Origin: Bacteroidales bacterium
GTDB lineage: Bacteria; Bacteroidota; Bacteroidia; Bacteroidales; UBA4181
DNA: 45,872 nucleotides
Direction of reading: 5' to 3'
Assembly (NCBI GenBank): GCA_031275285.1
Contig: JAISOY010000223.1
Span: 1 to 45,872 of the forward strand
Shown: in pieces, positions 25,851 through 33,837 of the stretch
Numbering within the stretch: position 1 is the first letter of the stretch
Layout of the letters: each line of letters begins with the position of its first letter
Translations under genes and position numbers: made by a program
The notes under the pieces: generated by a model
Database searches by the model: none
What the model saw: only the letters and a program-made list of their open reading frames with translations
What the model was told of the DNA's origin: nothing

Positions 25851-27331
25851 TCTGCGTGAAACATCTTGTCAAACATGAGGGACAGTGATTTTTGTCGTTC
25901 AAAATCATACAGCGTCAACCGGCGCAGATTGTAATAACTCAGCCAGTAGTTTTTTAATGCTGATATATAGTTGGTTTGTGCGTTCTTATAACGATCTAAC
26001 GAAAGGGTCAGGCTACTGATGTCCGACTGCCCCGTGATGAAACGCTGTCGCGTGGCGTTGTAGGCCATTGTAGCCAGTTCTATTGCTTCTTCGGCGCTGG
26101 CTATCAGGTCTTGTTGGATGTTGAAATCGTTCACTGTTAACATAATATTCTGTTCCAAACTGATTTCCTTTTGCTGTGCCGACAGCTTTGTCATATTCAG
26201 GTTGTTTCTGGCCATGTTCGCTTTTCCCTTGCGTACTCCCCAGTCAACAATGGGAACACTCAAACCGATGGATACCACATCTTGTTGTATGGGATTCTGA
26301 TACGCCTGATTAAATGTGTTGGCCACTTGATTAAAGCCCACGCTTGCCGAAAAGCTGGCATCGAAAAGGGAACTTCTCTTGGTTCGCTCCACTTCCCGTT
26401 CCGACTCCAGTACATCTTGCCTGTATTGCAGGTAATCAGGATTATTCTCTTTGGCCAATTCCAGCGCGTGCGCAGCATCAATAACAAATTCCTGCGGCTT
26501 GTTGGGTAATGTCAGTTGTATCAGTGTGTCCTTATCCATATTCAGGTACGACACAAAAGCGAACATGTTCCTTTTCAGGGATATTTCGGCGTTCTTTAAG
26601 GTGTTTCTCGCATTGATAGCATCCAATTTCAACGTCATCAAATCCGATTGTGATATGCCGGCAATTTTAAACCGTTGCTGTCCGATGTTGTACAGTGTAT
26701 CCGCCGATGCCGCATTGTCCACTGCCATGTCATATTGAGCCTGTGCCATTGCCAGATTGAAAAAATAATTAATGACTGTTTCCGATATTTGTTCATGTGA
26801 ATAGAGTAACTGCTTTTTCGCTTTTTCATATTTCAGAGGCTCTATCCTTTTTTCCCATTTGAAACTGTTGAACCCGAACAGCGACTGGCTGTACCCAATC
26901 CTGACAGGGACACTCGTAAACTGGGTATAATCATTATCTCCGAAATTTTGTACGTATCCCAGTTCAGAGTCAATATAGAAGGTACCACCGGTTACATCCA
27001 AGTTTTGTTTGAGAGATAGATTACCATAGCTGTACAGCGATTGTTGCTGACGGTAAATGTCGATATTCTGTTGAGAATCGTACCTCTTTGTAAAATCACG
27101 ATAATACTGCAATGGTGTGGCATTCAGGGTCAGCGAAGGAAGACGCCCCGCCTTGAAAGTACGATACTGCCAGTAGCTGGATAGGTACATGTTTTCACTG
27201 ATAAATGATTGCAGGGAACTGTCGATGGCCATTTCGATACTTTGACTCAGGGATAGTTCCACAACCTGCGCACGGGCACTTACCGTAAAAGCTGCACATA
27301 TAACGATGAAAAATATTTTCCTGATATTCAT
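25847..27331 (-). CDS. TolC-like outer-membrane efflux protein
   Basis: 494 residues with a signal peptide ending at ARAQ (22). Two long coiled-coil repeats typical of OEP/TolC are visible: about 190-255 (AQAQYDMAVDNAASADTLYNIGQ...) and about 395-465 (LEQNIMLTVNDFNIQQDLI..., QRFITGQSDISSLTLSLDRY). The trimer forms the outer-membrane exit duct for the RND pump. It lies between the two permease genes and is coupled to the downstream one by a four-base overlap. Confidence 0.85.
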   Translation of the reverse strand: MNIRKIFFIVICAAFTVSARAQVVELSLSQSIEMAIDSSLQSFISENMYLSSYWQYRTFKAGRLPSLTLNATPLQYYRDFTKRYDSQQNIDIYRQQQSLYSYGNLSLKQNLDVTGGTFYIDSELGYVQNFGDNDYTQFTSVPVRIGYSQSLFGFNSFKWEKRIEPLKYEKAKKQLLYSHEQISETVINYFFNLAMAQAQYDMAVDNAASADTLYNIGQQRFKIAGISQSDLMTLKLDAINARNTLKNAEISLKRNMFAFVSYLNMDKDTLIQLTLPNKPQEFVIDAAHALELAKENNPDYLQYRQDVLESEREVERTKRSSLFDASFSASVGFNQVANTFNQAYQNPIQQDVVSIGLSVPIVDWGVRKGKANMARNNLNMTKLSAQQKEISLEQNIMLTVNDFNIQQDLIASAEEAIELATMAYNATRQRFITGQSDISSLTLSLDRYKNAQTNYISALKNYWLSYYNLRRLTLYDFERQKSLSLMFDKMFHAE

Positions 27332-27420
27332 GATTCAATTAATTTTTGATTTTTGAATGATGATTTTTGATTTTGATAGTTATGATACGGAGAACACACT
27401 GAGACCCCATTAACCATTAA

Positions 27421-30400
27421 TCATCGTTTTTTTTCTTCCTTCCTATAAATCCACCAGTACACCAACGGCACTACAAACAAACTCACAGGCGTACCAATTA
27501 CCATCCCGCCGATAGTGGCTATGGCCAGTGGTTTTTCAAGCTCCGAACCAAGGTCGCTGCTAAAAAGCAACGGAGCCATACAAACGATAGAGGTCAGACT
27601 GGTCATCACGATGGCGTTCAGACGGCGCCGTCCCGCTTCGTGGATAGCGTCGCGCAGCTTCATTCCGCTGCGACGGAGTTGGTTCATCACATCTACTTTC
27701 AGGATACTGTCGTTGATAATGATACCGCAGGTGACTACAATACCAATGGCCGACATCAGGTTTAGCGAATGCCCCAATAGGATAAGCAACCCTATAGCGG
27801 CAGCCACGTCGATAGGTATTTCCAGCAACACAATCAGCGGTTGTACGAAACTTTCGAATTGCGCTGCAAGGATAAAATACATCAGCATGATGGAAATAAG
27901 CAAAATCACCATTAGTTCGCCGATCATCTTGCGGTTGGAGAAGAACGAACCGGAAAAATCAACATCCCATGCCGCCCTGTTTTTTGTGTCGGCCTTGATG
28001 GATTCCATCATCTGTCCGGTCTGTCCTGTGTTGTAGAAATAGAAAGGAATATATTCGCCGTTGCGCCCCGCCACAATGGTTTTGATGTCCTCAGAAGTGG
28101 TTACGGACACAAAGGCCTGGAGCGGTATCTGCGCCCTTTTGCCGGAAGCGTCAGCCGAACCAGACACAAGGGTATTGCTGATGATGTCGTACACATGGTC
28201 ATTGTTGTCGCCCAATATAATGGGAAGATATTGCTGGTAGGAGCGCAGGATGGTTACCTGATTTTCGCGGAACCCTGTCCTTAACGCCCGGTGTACATCA
28301 TCATACGATACATTGTACAACAACAGCTTTTCCATATCTATATGCAGGTTCAACTGTTTCTGGAACGACATGCCGACAGGCGGCTGGTTTACCGTTTCCG
28401 CCAAATCTTCTTCCAGTGCCTTTATCGCTTCCACATCCGAAATATTTCTTCTGTTCCGCGTATAATATTCCACCACCAATTCGGCCTCTCCGGTGACAAA
28501 TATTTTTTCGAAAATAGTACCTGCGGGCGAAAAAGAAACAATCGCTTCGGGATGAGCCTCTCGCAAATAGCGTGTAACTTCTTCCTCAACAACAGGAATT
28601 TCCTCCTTGTTCCGGACCCGGATATACACTTCCGTTTCCGACGACGATTGCGCCCTGTCACGGTTAAGCATGTTTTGCTGTTCGCCGACTAATGCGGATG
28701 TTTCCTGAACCTTTCCTTCCATTGCGTGAAGAAAATCCCGGGTACGTTTCAGATTTTCGCCGGCGTGGATATTTTCGTTCCACTCGATTTTGGCGATAAG
28801 TTCGTTACGGCTGATGTCGGGCATCTTTTCCTTCGGGATGATGGTAAACAGCCACGCGCACAAAGGGAAAACGGCCAGCATCACTACCGTGGTCAACGCC
28901 TTATGTTGGAATATCCAATCGGAACCCCGATGGTAAATCTTTTCGAGAAACGTAATCTTTTCCGTCTTTTCATCAGATGAACCATCGGATTTTTTACGGA
29001 ATTTTTGCAAAAGATTCATTACCCAACGGGGCGGCGTCCATGCATAAACGATTTTGTACAGCACGGGCAACAAAATAATACCAGTGATGTATGCCACTAA
29101 CAACCCGACGGTCACCGAAAAAGCCTGGTCGAAAAAGATGGCTCCGGCAATACCACTCAGGAAAATCAACGGAATGAATATGGCGATGGTGGTGAATACC
29201 GAACTGAGCATGGGCGCCATCACCTCGCTTGTTCCCTGCACGCAGGCATCTTCAAGGGTAAGCCCTTTGCGCCGGTACTGCCCCACATTGTCCGTCACGA
29301 TAATCGAATTGTCAATCATCATCCCCAGCGCCAGCACAAATCCCGTAAGGGAAACAGTGTTGAGCGATATTTTGAAAAGATAGAAAAACAGCAGGCTGAT
29401 GATAACTGACACGAACATGGTAAAGCCGATAATCATGGGCGATTTCACATCGTTGAGGAAGAGCACCGAAACCAGACAGACGAAGATAAAAGCGAGCATC
29501 AGGTTTTGTTTCAGGTTCGAGATGGTGTAATCCAACAGTTCGGTCTGGTTCTGTGTGATGTTGAACTCAATGGACGGATAGGAATTTTCAAGGTTCCGGA
29601 TGGCAGCGTCCAGTTCCTTTTGCAGGTTGTCCATATTTTCGTTGTTCTGCTTGATGATGGAAAGGCTCACGGCACGTTTACCGTTGTAGATGGCCATTCC
29701 TTTTTCCTTTGCGGGAAGGATTTCAATATCGGCAATATCCTTCATTTGGTAAATCCGTTCGCCTTTGCGGATGAACACATTAGAGATGTCCTCGAGCGTA
29801 CGCATCACCGACGAGAAGTTGATGCTGTATTCATAATACCCGTCCCTGACGGTCATGCCGCTCTGTTCGATATTGTTGTTCAGGAGTGCCGTTTCTATTT
29901 CCGGCAGGGATATTCCGGTGATTTCCAATTTGGTTTTGTCGGGTGTGATGACAATCTGTTTGTTGATCAACCCCGTGATGTCCGCCATAGCCACCTGCGG
30001 AAGCTGTTCAATCCGCCGCCGGATAACCATTTCGGAAAACTCGCAAAGGTTCAGGAAATCCGTTTCGTTGGTTTCACCGTAAGGCTCATCGTCTTTAAGG
30101 GTCAGGTAAAGATTAAAGACGGGAATATCCGTCGCGCTGGCCTTAACTACGCGGGGACGGTCGATGTCGCGCGGGATGTAGTTCATCGCGGCATCCACCT
30201 TTTCGTTCACTTCGATAAAAGAAAGGTCGATATCCGCGCCATACTCGAAGCCAAGGCGGACAATGGCGCTACCGTCCGCGGTTTCGGAACGGATGTCGCG
30301 CAACTTGCCCACCTGAAGTAATTGCTGCCTGACAGGCGTTACCACTGCATTTTCAAGCGCACGCGCCGAATAGTTGCCAGCAGATATTTTGATGGTGATT

Positions 30401-30525
30401 TCCGGAATAGGAATGTCCGGCAGTAGGGATACTGGGATATTCAAGTAGGTAATAACGCCCAATATGAAAAAAGCCGTAAAAGCCATAAAAACGGCTATGG
30501 GCCGCTGGATGCAAAAACGAACCAT
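27421..30525 (-). CDS. RND efflux permease, first of two
   Basis: 1034 residues from the ATG at 30525 (MVRFCIQRPIAVF, the classical RND start). The frame is open 29 codons further upstream, but those codons come from the simple TTGAGAATTGAGAG-like spacer and are not family sequence. Architecture as AcrB: TM1, periplasmic loop with porter subdomains, six helices with LGMMIDNSIIVTDN in TM4, a second loop and a final helix block (GIIINDSILKVD near 955). A long charged cytoplasmic segment (KSDGSSDEKTEK, near 520) links the halves. It uses proton influx to drive export. Partner genes: MFP upstream, TolC-like and a second permease downstream. Confidence 0.87.
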   Translation of the reverse strand: MVRFCIQRPIAVFMAFTAFFILGVITYLNIPVSLLPDIPIPEITIKISAGNYSARALENAVVTPVRQQLLQVGKLRDIRSETADGSAIVRLGFEYGADIDLSFIEVNEKVDAAMNYIPRDIDRPRVVKASATDIPVFNLYLTLKDDEPYGETNETDFLNLCEFSEMVIRRRIEQLPQVAMADITGLINKQIVITPDKTKLEITGISLPEIETALLNNNIEQSGMTVRDGYYEYSINFSSVMRTLEDISNVFIRKGERIYQMKDIADIEILPAKEKGMAIYNGKRAVSLSIIKQNNENMDNLQKELDAAIRNLENSYPSIEFNITQNQTELLDYTISNLKQNLMLAFIFVCLVSVLFLNDVKSPMIIGFTMFVSVIISLLFFYLFKISLNTVSLTGFVLALGMMIDNSIIVTDNVGQYRRKGLTLEDACVQGTSEVMAPMLSSVFTTIAIFIPLIFLSGIAGAIFFDQAFSVTVGLLVAYITGIILLPVLYKIVYAWTPPRWVMNLLQKFRKKSDGSSDEKTEKITFLEKIYHRGSDWIFQHKALTTVVMLAVFPLCAWLFTIIPKEKMPDISRNELIAKIEWNENIHAGENLKRTRDFLHAMEGKVQETSALVGEQQNMLNRDRAQSSSETEVYIRVRNKEEIPVVEEEVTRYLREAHPEAIVSFSPAGTIFEKIFVTGEAELVVEYYTRNRRNISDVEAIKALEEDLAETVNQPPVGMSFQKQLNLHIDMEKLLLYNVSYDDVHRALRTGFRENQVTILRSYQQYLPIILGDNNDHVYDIISNTLVSGSADASGKRAQIPLQAFVSVTTSEDIKTIVAGRNGEYIPFYFYNTGQTGQMMESIKADTKNRAAWDVDFSGSFFSNRKMIGELMVILLISIMLMYFILAAQFESFVQPLIVLLEIPIDVAAAIGLLILLGHSLNLMSAIGIVVTCGIIINDSILKVDVMNQLRRSGMKLRDAIHEAGRRRLNAIVMTSLTSIVCMAPLLFSSDLGSELEKPLAIATIGGMVIGTPVSLFVVPLVYWWIYRKEEKKR

Positions 30526-30836
30526 AGTCAATTGAGAATTGAGAGTTGAAAACTTAGCGATAGCGATCTCATGAACGTAGTGAATAATTGAAAATTGAAA
30601 ATTTCGCAACAACGAGTAGTTGACAACCTGAATAATCCACCACCATTAAATAGCGTCTATCCCCCTTTGGAGGGGGTAGAAGGAGGATATTACCAATCTC
30701 CCGCCAGTATTTTATATATTTCATAAGTATTCTTATATATTGTTTAATCACCATGTTTTACCAAAATGTTAAATATCTGTTTACTGTGCTTTACGTCAAC
30801 TTTGTGCAGCATTCTCATGACTGACGGTAATAATTG
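30526..30836. other. Intergenic region between MFP and first RND permease
   Basis: 311 bases without a gene. It contains TTGAGAATTGAGAGTTGAAA-type simple sequence near 30531-30605 and the hairpin CCCCCT-TTGG-AGGGGG at 30661-30676, a common Bacteroidota extragenic element that may reduce or punctuate transcription between the two genes. Confidence 0.5.
30661..30676. repeat. GC-rich hairpin CCCCCT/AGGGGG
   Basis: A 6-bp perfect stem with a 4-base loop. The same motif is frequent between genes in this phylum; there is no T-run next to it, so termination is uncertain. Confidence 0.5.
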
Positions 30837-31907
30837 TTAATTATCAATTGTCAATTCAACAGGTGTTTCGTGTGCAAGGTTGATGTTACCATCGTAAATC
30901 ACGCTATCGCCTACAGCTAATTCGGTGGTAACAACATATCCGGTAGAGTTTTCTGCGCCCGTTTCCACATAATTCCATTTTGCACGGCGGTCTTTATAGG
31001 TGAAGACAACTTTCCGGTTGGTACGCAGCACCAAAGCGCTTTTTGGGATAACCAACTGTTTGCCGAGCGTTCGCTGTATCAGTATTTTTGAATTCATCCC
31101 ATCATACAGTTTTTGGTTCGGATTGCTCAGGGTAGCTTTCATTTTAACAACGCCATTCTGCTCAACCACCGGATTGATTTCCGAGATACGCCCCTCTACC
31201 GAGGCGCCGCCGTGTGCGTAAGGCGTTACCAACACCCTGTCGCCTGTGTTGATTTGCGACAACTCGCTCTCCAACGCCGTAAAACTGACTTCCATGCTTT
31301 GATGGTCAAGCACGGTACAGAAAGCCTCGGAAGAGGACGGGGTATTGTATTCCTTAGTGAACAGATTGGCGATGATACCGTCAAACGGTGCATACAGGAC
31401 GGAGTTTTTGAGGTTGCAATCCGCTAGTTCACACTGTATGGACGCCTGGTCGAAATTGCTTCGCACTTTGGCTATCTGCATGATGTCGGCAGGTACGGAA
31501 GCCGTATCGCCAATGGCGTATCCCTGCCCTGCCAGAATCTCCAGCAACGATAACCGCGACCTTTCCAGATTATCCTTGGCCTGTTGCAAGTCTTTGGTCA
31601 GTTTGAAGTGGTCTAATGCCGCTATCTTTTGCCCTTTGGCTACACGGTCGCCGTTTTTCACTTCAATAGAAGTTACCAGACCCTGCACCTCAAAACGCAA
31701 ATTAGCCTTACGCCTTGCCGAAATTGTCCCGTTCGATACCAATTCCTGTGTGAAATCGGAATATTCAAGCCGCATGACTTTTACCTGATTGGTCTGTTCG
31801 GGCAAAACCGTAGAAACGCCTTGCTGTTCTTTGCTGTCTTTTTTTGAATTTTTACAGGAAATAAAACCGAGTAAAAGGATGATGAAGATGGCTGGTAATT
31901 TGCTCAT
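30837..31907 (-). CDS. RND membrane-fusion lipoprotein (HlyD/AcrA family)
   Basis: 356 residues with lipobox LLGFISC (Cys near 18). Barrel-sandwich (lipoyl) halves flank a short hairpin: LRFEVQGLVTSIEVKNGDRVAKGQKIA (about 70-96) and LYAPFDGIIANLFTKEYNTPSS (about 170-192). The beta-barrel and membrane-proximal parts follow (SFTALESELSQINTGDRV, VVIPKSALVLRTN-like). It links inner-membrane RND permease to the TolC-like duct in the periplasm and is the first gene of the efflux operon. Upstream lie three phased GTATAC sites and a small XRE regulator. Confidence 0.85.
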   Translation of the reverse strand: MSKLPAIFIILLLGFISCKNSKKDSKEQQGVSTVLPEQTNQVKVMRLEYSDFTQELVSNGTISARRKANLRFEVQGLVTSIEVKNGDRVAKGQKIAALDHFKLTKDLQQAKDNLERSRLSLLEILAGQGYAIGDTASVPADIMQIAKVRSNFDQASIQCELADCNLKNSVLYAPFDGIIANLFTKEYNTPSSSEAFCTVLDHQSMEVSFTALESELSQINTGDRVLVTPYAHGGASVEGRISEINPVVEQNGVVKMKATLSNPNQKLYDGMNSKILIQRTLGKQLVIPKSALVLRTNRKVVFTYKDRRAKWNYVETGAENSTGYVVTTELAVGDSVIYDGNINLAHETPVELTIDN

Positions 31908-31952
31908 TGATTATTCATGATTGATATTGTGTTTTAAAATAACTGTTCCCTT

Positions 31953-31985
31953 GTATACAATAGTATACAATAGTATACCATAGAA
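31953..31985. promoter_or_regulatory. Three GTATAC palindromes phased at exactly 10 bp: candidate operator
   Basis: GTATAC occurs at 31953, 31963 and 31973 within a 10-bp tandem repeat (TATACAATAG twice, then TATACCATAG). It lies 46-79 bases before the efflux operon start and after the XRE gene. Helical phasing is what a cooperative repressor would need. No clear -7 box is visible here. Confidence 0.5.
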
Positions 31986-32058
31986 ACGATCGAATCAAAA
32001 AACGTGAGGTAAATAGCACCTTGCTATGTGATGATTTGTATCTTGTTGCATGGTTTGA

Positions 32059-32277
32059 TCAACCTTGGTTGGTTAAACCATTGGATAATTTCATAAAAAA
32101 ATCGACTTCCAAGACCTTAGAAATCTCAGACAATAAACCGGTATCTATGGACGAACATTGAAGTTTCTTATTAAGATTACTTTGGTCACAACCGACTTTT
32201 TGGGCGAGCCATCTGATCGACCGTTCTTGTTCCTTCAACTGTTGCCGGATTTCTTCCCCTATATGGATTTTACACAT
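32059..32277 (-). CDS. Small XRE-family DNA-binding regulator
   Basis: A 72-residue protein that is almost entirely a Cro/C1-type helix-turn-helix: HIGEEIRQQLKEQERSIRWLAQKVGCDQSNLNKKLQ (residues 5-40) with the recognition helix at about 29-39, then a short helix ending in DFFMKLSN. This short type is common in Bacteroidota. It is transcribed toward the efflux operon, 151 bases upstream of the MFP gene, with the GTATAC cluster between them, so it is the best candidate for local control. Confidence 0.7.
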   Translation of the reverse strand: MCKIHIGEEIRQQLKEQERSIRWLAQKVGCDQSNLNKKLQCSSIDTGLLSEISKVLEVDFFMKLSNGLTNQG

Positions 32278-32424
32278 GAAAAATTGAACTATAAGTTATA
32301 AATATCATCTATTACCTTCTCATTTATTAAAACCGGTCTGCTGTTTCCAAAAGAATATCCTTAACGAATCCTGTTTCCCTGCCACAGAAAATGTTTAGAA
32401 ATATAGATGCGCTCGATTAACAAA

Positions 32425-32482
32425 ACGCTTAATAAACGCTTAATTTTCATAAAAATCCTTGTTATTTTTTATTCACGCTTAA
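32425..32482. repeat. Three direct repeats ACGCTTAA near the right island end
   Basis: ACGCTTAA at 32425, 32436 and 32475 (11 and 39 bp apart). The stretch 32278-32731 contains no gene; these and the TACGCAA sites below are its only structure. Confidence 0.4.
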
Positions 32483-32590
32483 AAAACAAACACTTACCAT
32501 ATGGTTTTTTTCTATCAAAACACCATCTTTTTTCTGTTTTGTTAATTCAAAAGTGATACTTCGTTTTATATTCATTTCGATAAAATTATT

Positions 32591-32625
32591 TACGCAAAAA
32601 AATACGCCATATATTTTATACGCAA
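32591..32625. repeat. TACGCAA repeats at the right island end (candidate integrase arm sites)
   Basis: TACGCAA at 32591 and 32619 and TACGC at 32603. The 12-bp step from 32591 to 32603 equals the step at the left end (12977 to 12989). Confidence 0.45.
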
Positions 32626-32731
32626 TTATATATCCATGATATTTATTATTATTGTTGAATTGTAAATATGTGTATAATAAAGATATTCAGACATAAAATG
32701 ATATGATGTGATTTTATAGGTATGAGAGCCT

Positions 32732-32749
32732 CTCCCTCACCGCTGAATA
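32732..32749. repeat. attR: copy of the tRNA-Ser 3' end
   Basis: CTCCCTCACCGCTGAATA, identical to 12929-12946 and followed at once by a strong terminator. Confidence 0.8.
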
Positions 32750-32785
32750 GCCGTATCGCCTGAAATAAAGGCATACGGCTATTTT
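32749..32785 (+). terminator. Terminator displaced from tRNA-Ser by the island
   Basis: AGCCGTAT + GCCT (32749-32761, one bulged C) pairs with AGGC + ATACGGCT (32769-32780), followed by ATTTTCATTTT. It lies two or three bases past the tRNA-derived repeat, where a tRNA terminator belongs, but no gene now precedes it. Confidence 0.65.
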
Positions 32786-33117
32786 CATTTTGTACACAAG
32801 ACAAAATTGAGGTTTATATTTATCAATTGTCTGTCGATAAGATAAAAATGAATGATTCTTATTCTATTCACAAACAACTCCTCGAATATAGTTTATTTCA
32901 TCTGTACAAAATTGTTTTTAAAGGTCAGATGTAATGTCCGATTTTGTTCATTACGGTGGGTATACCGCTATATTTATGGACATTTCATGTAAACTAATCT
33001 AGCAAAAATCTGTGATTAACAAACATATAGCTATTCACTGAATACATTTGTGACTATCATGCAGTTATACGTAAAAATAAACATACTTAATTATTTGGTT
33101 ATTAAGCAATAAAATGC

Positions 33118-33149
33118 TTATTTTTTCATTTCGCGAAATGAAAAAATAA
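33118..33149. repeat. 32-bp perfect palindrome centred on CGCG
   Basis: Symmetric about 33133/33134 with centre TTTCGCGAAA and flanking T6 and A6 runs. It may be a bidirectional terminator, a dimer-protein site or a cruciform. Confidence 0.6.
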
Positions 33150-33340
33150 TGAGATGATGCAAAAACACAATAAATGATAATTGTTCAGATATAATGTTTC
33201 AAATCATATCCCTTATCATAGTGTTTCAATCCCTATTCTCCGGGATGCTTGATAACCATACCATATAATAATGGTAAGTAGACGTTCATAATTAGTTCAC
33301 ATATCTCATATTTCTGTTCACCTGCTCATACAAAAGTGCT

Positions 33341-33541
33341 ACACCAGGAAGGCCTGACCTTCCGGAAGCGGGTACCAGTCCTGCAAAGTGAAGGGGCAAG
33401 CCGGAAGCTGTCTGAGCCGTCAGGCGAACTTAGCGGAGCGATCTCACCGAAGGTAGTTCTTCCGGCGTCCCGTAGCGTGCAGTGACTGGTCGCTGAGGAA
33501 ACAAGCCTTGATTTTTGCTTCTTTTTATCAAGAAAAAGAAG
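33341..33541. other. GC-rich structured non-coding patch
   Basis: A block of markedly higher GC content inside AT-rich DNA. It starts with hairpin GGAAGG-cctga-CCTTCC (33347-33363) and ends with CTTCTTTTT/AAAAAGAAG (33518-33541). The minus-strand ORF across it (33326-33559) has Arg/Ser/Pro-rich low-complexity sequence of the kind often mis-annotated from a repeated Bacteroidota element, so I treat it as extragenic repeat or RNA rather than protein. Confidence 0.4.
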
Positions 33542-33766
33542 GGTAAAAAATGATTCCATATATGTATGATATAATTTTGAACTATTACTTATAAACCGAA
33601 TCCATCAATAATTTACATGCCCTCAAAGCATAACACAATAAATTTCCCACATAATATAAGATATACAACACATATACCTTCAATTACAGAACTGCTTTTA
33701 TTTAGCCAACAACACGCTGTTTATCAGATCACTTCCACTTTAACACACGAAATACGGAAATCTGTC

Positions 33767-33774
33767 TATCTTTG
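33767..33774 (+). promoter_or_regulatory. Candidate -7 box for rhomboid gene
   Basis: TATCTTTG, exact TAnnTTTG, 63 bases before the ATG at 33838. The -33 box is not clear. Confidence 0.4.
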
Positions 33775-33837
33775 TGCTTTCATTGAAATGGCATCCCACC
33801 ATAATAAGATGCTATCTAAAAGTATACCTTCAGACAC

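Larger units (their letters stand above)
12929..32749. mobile_element. Integrated genomic island in tRNA-Ser, integrase lost
   Basis: About 19.8 kb lies between two identical 18-bp copies of the tRNA 3' end. Just beyond the right copy stands a strong hairpin terminator (32749-32785), which is where the tRNA's own terminator should be. TACGCAA repeats with the same 12-bp spacing lie near both ends. The left end has mobile-element relics (decayed ORF, DUF3853 protein, truncated ORF). No tyrosine or serine recombinase, relaxase or transposase gene is seen inside, so the element is probably fixed or needs help in trans. Cargo: transglutaminase-like lipoprotein, NVEALA operon, RND efflux operon, XRE regulator. 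Confidence 0.7.
32786..33766. other. Long non-coding region downstream of attR
   Basis: About 1 kb, AT-rich, with no ORF I can support. It contains the palindrome at 33118-33149, a preceding AAGCA/TGCTT hairpin with T-run near 33103-33126, and a GC-rich patch at 33341-33541. Confidence 0.5.

Noticed and set aside
29506..30321. 271-codon plus-strand ORF
   Set aside because: Antisense to the first RND permease, whose protein is clearly the coded one.
30526..30612. 29-codon N-terminal extension of the first RND permease
   Set aside because: Derived from simple TTGAGAATTG-like spacer sequence; the family starts at the ATG at 30525.
33326..33559. 77-codon minus-strand ORF in the GC-rich patch
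   Set aside because: Low-complexity Arg/Ser/Pro sequence over hairpins; treated as a non-coding element.
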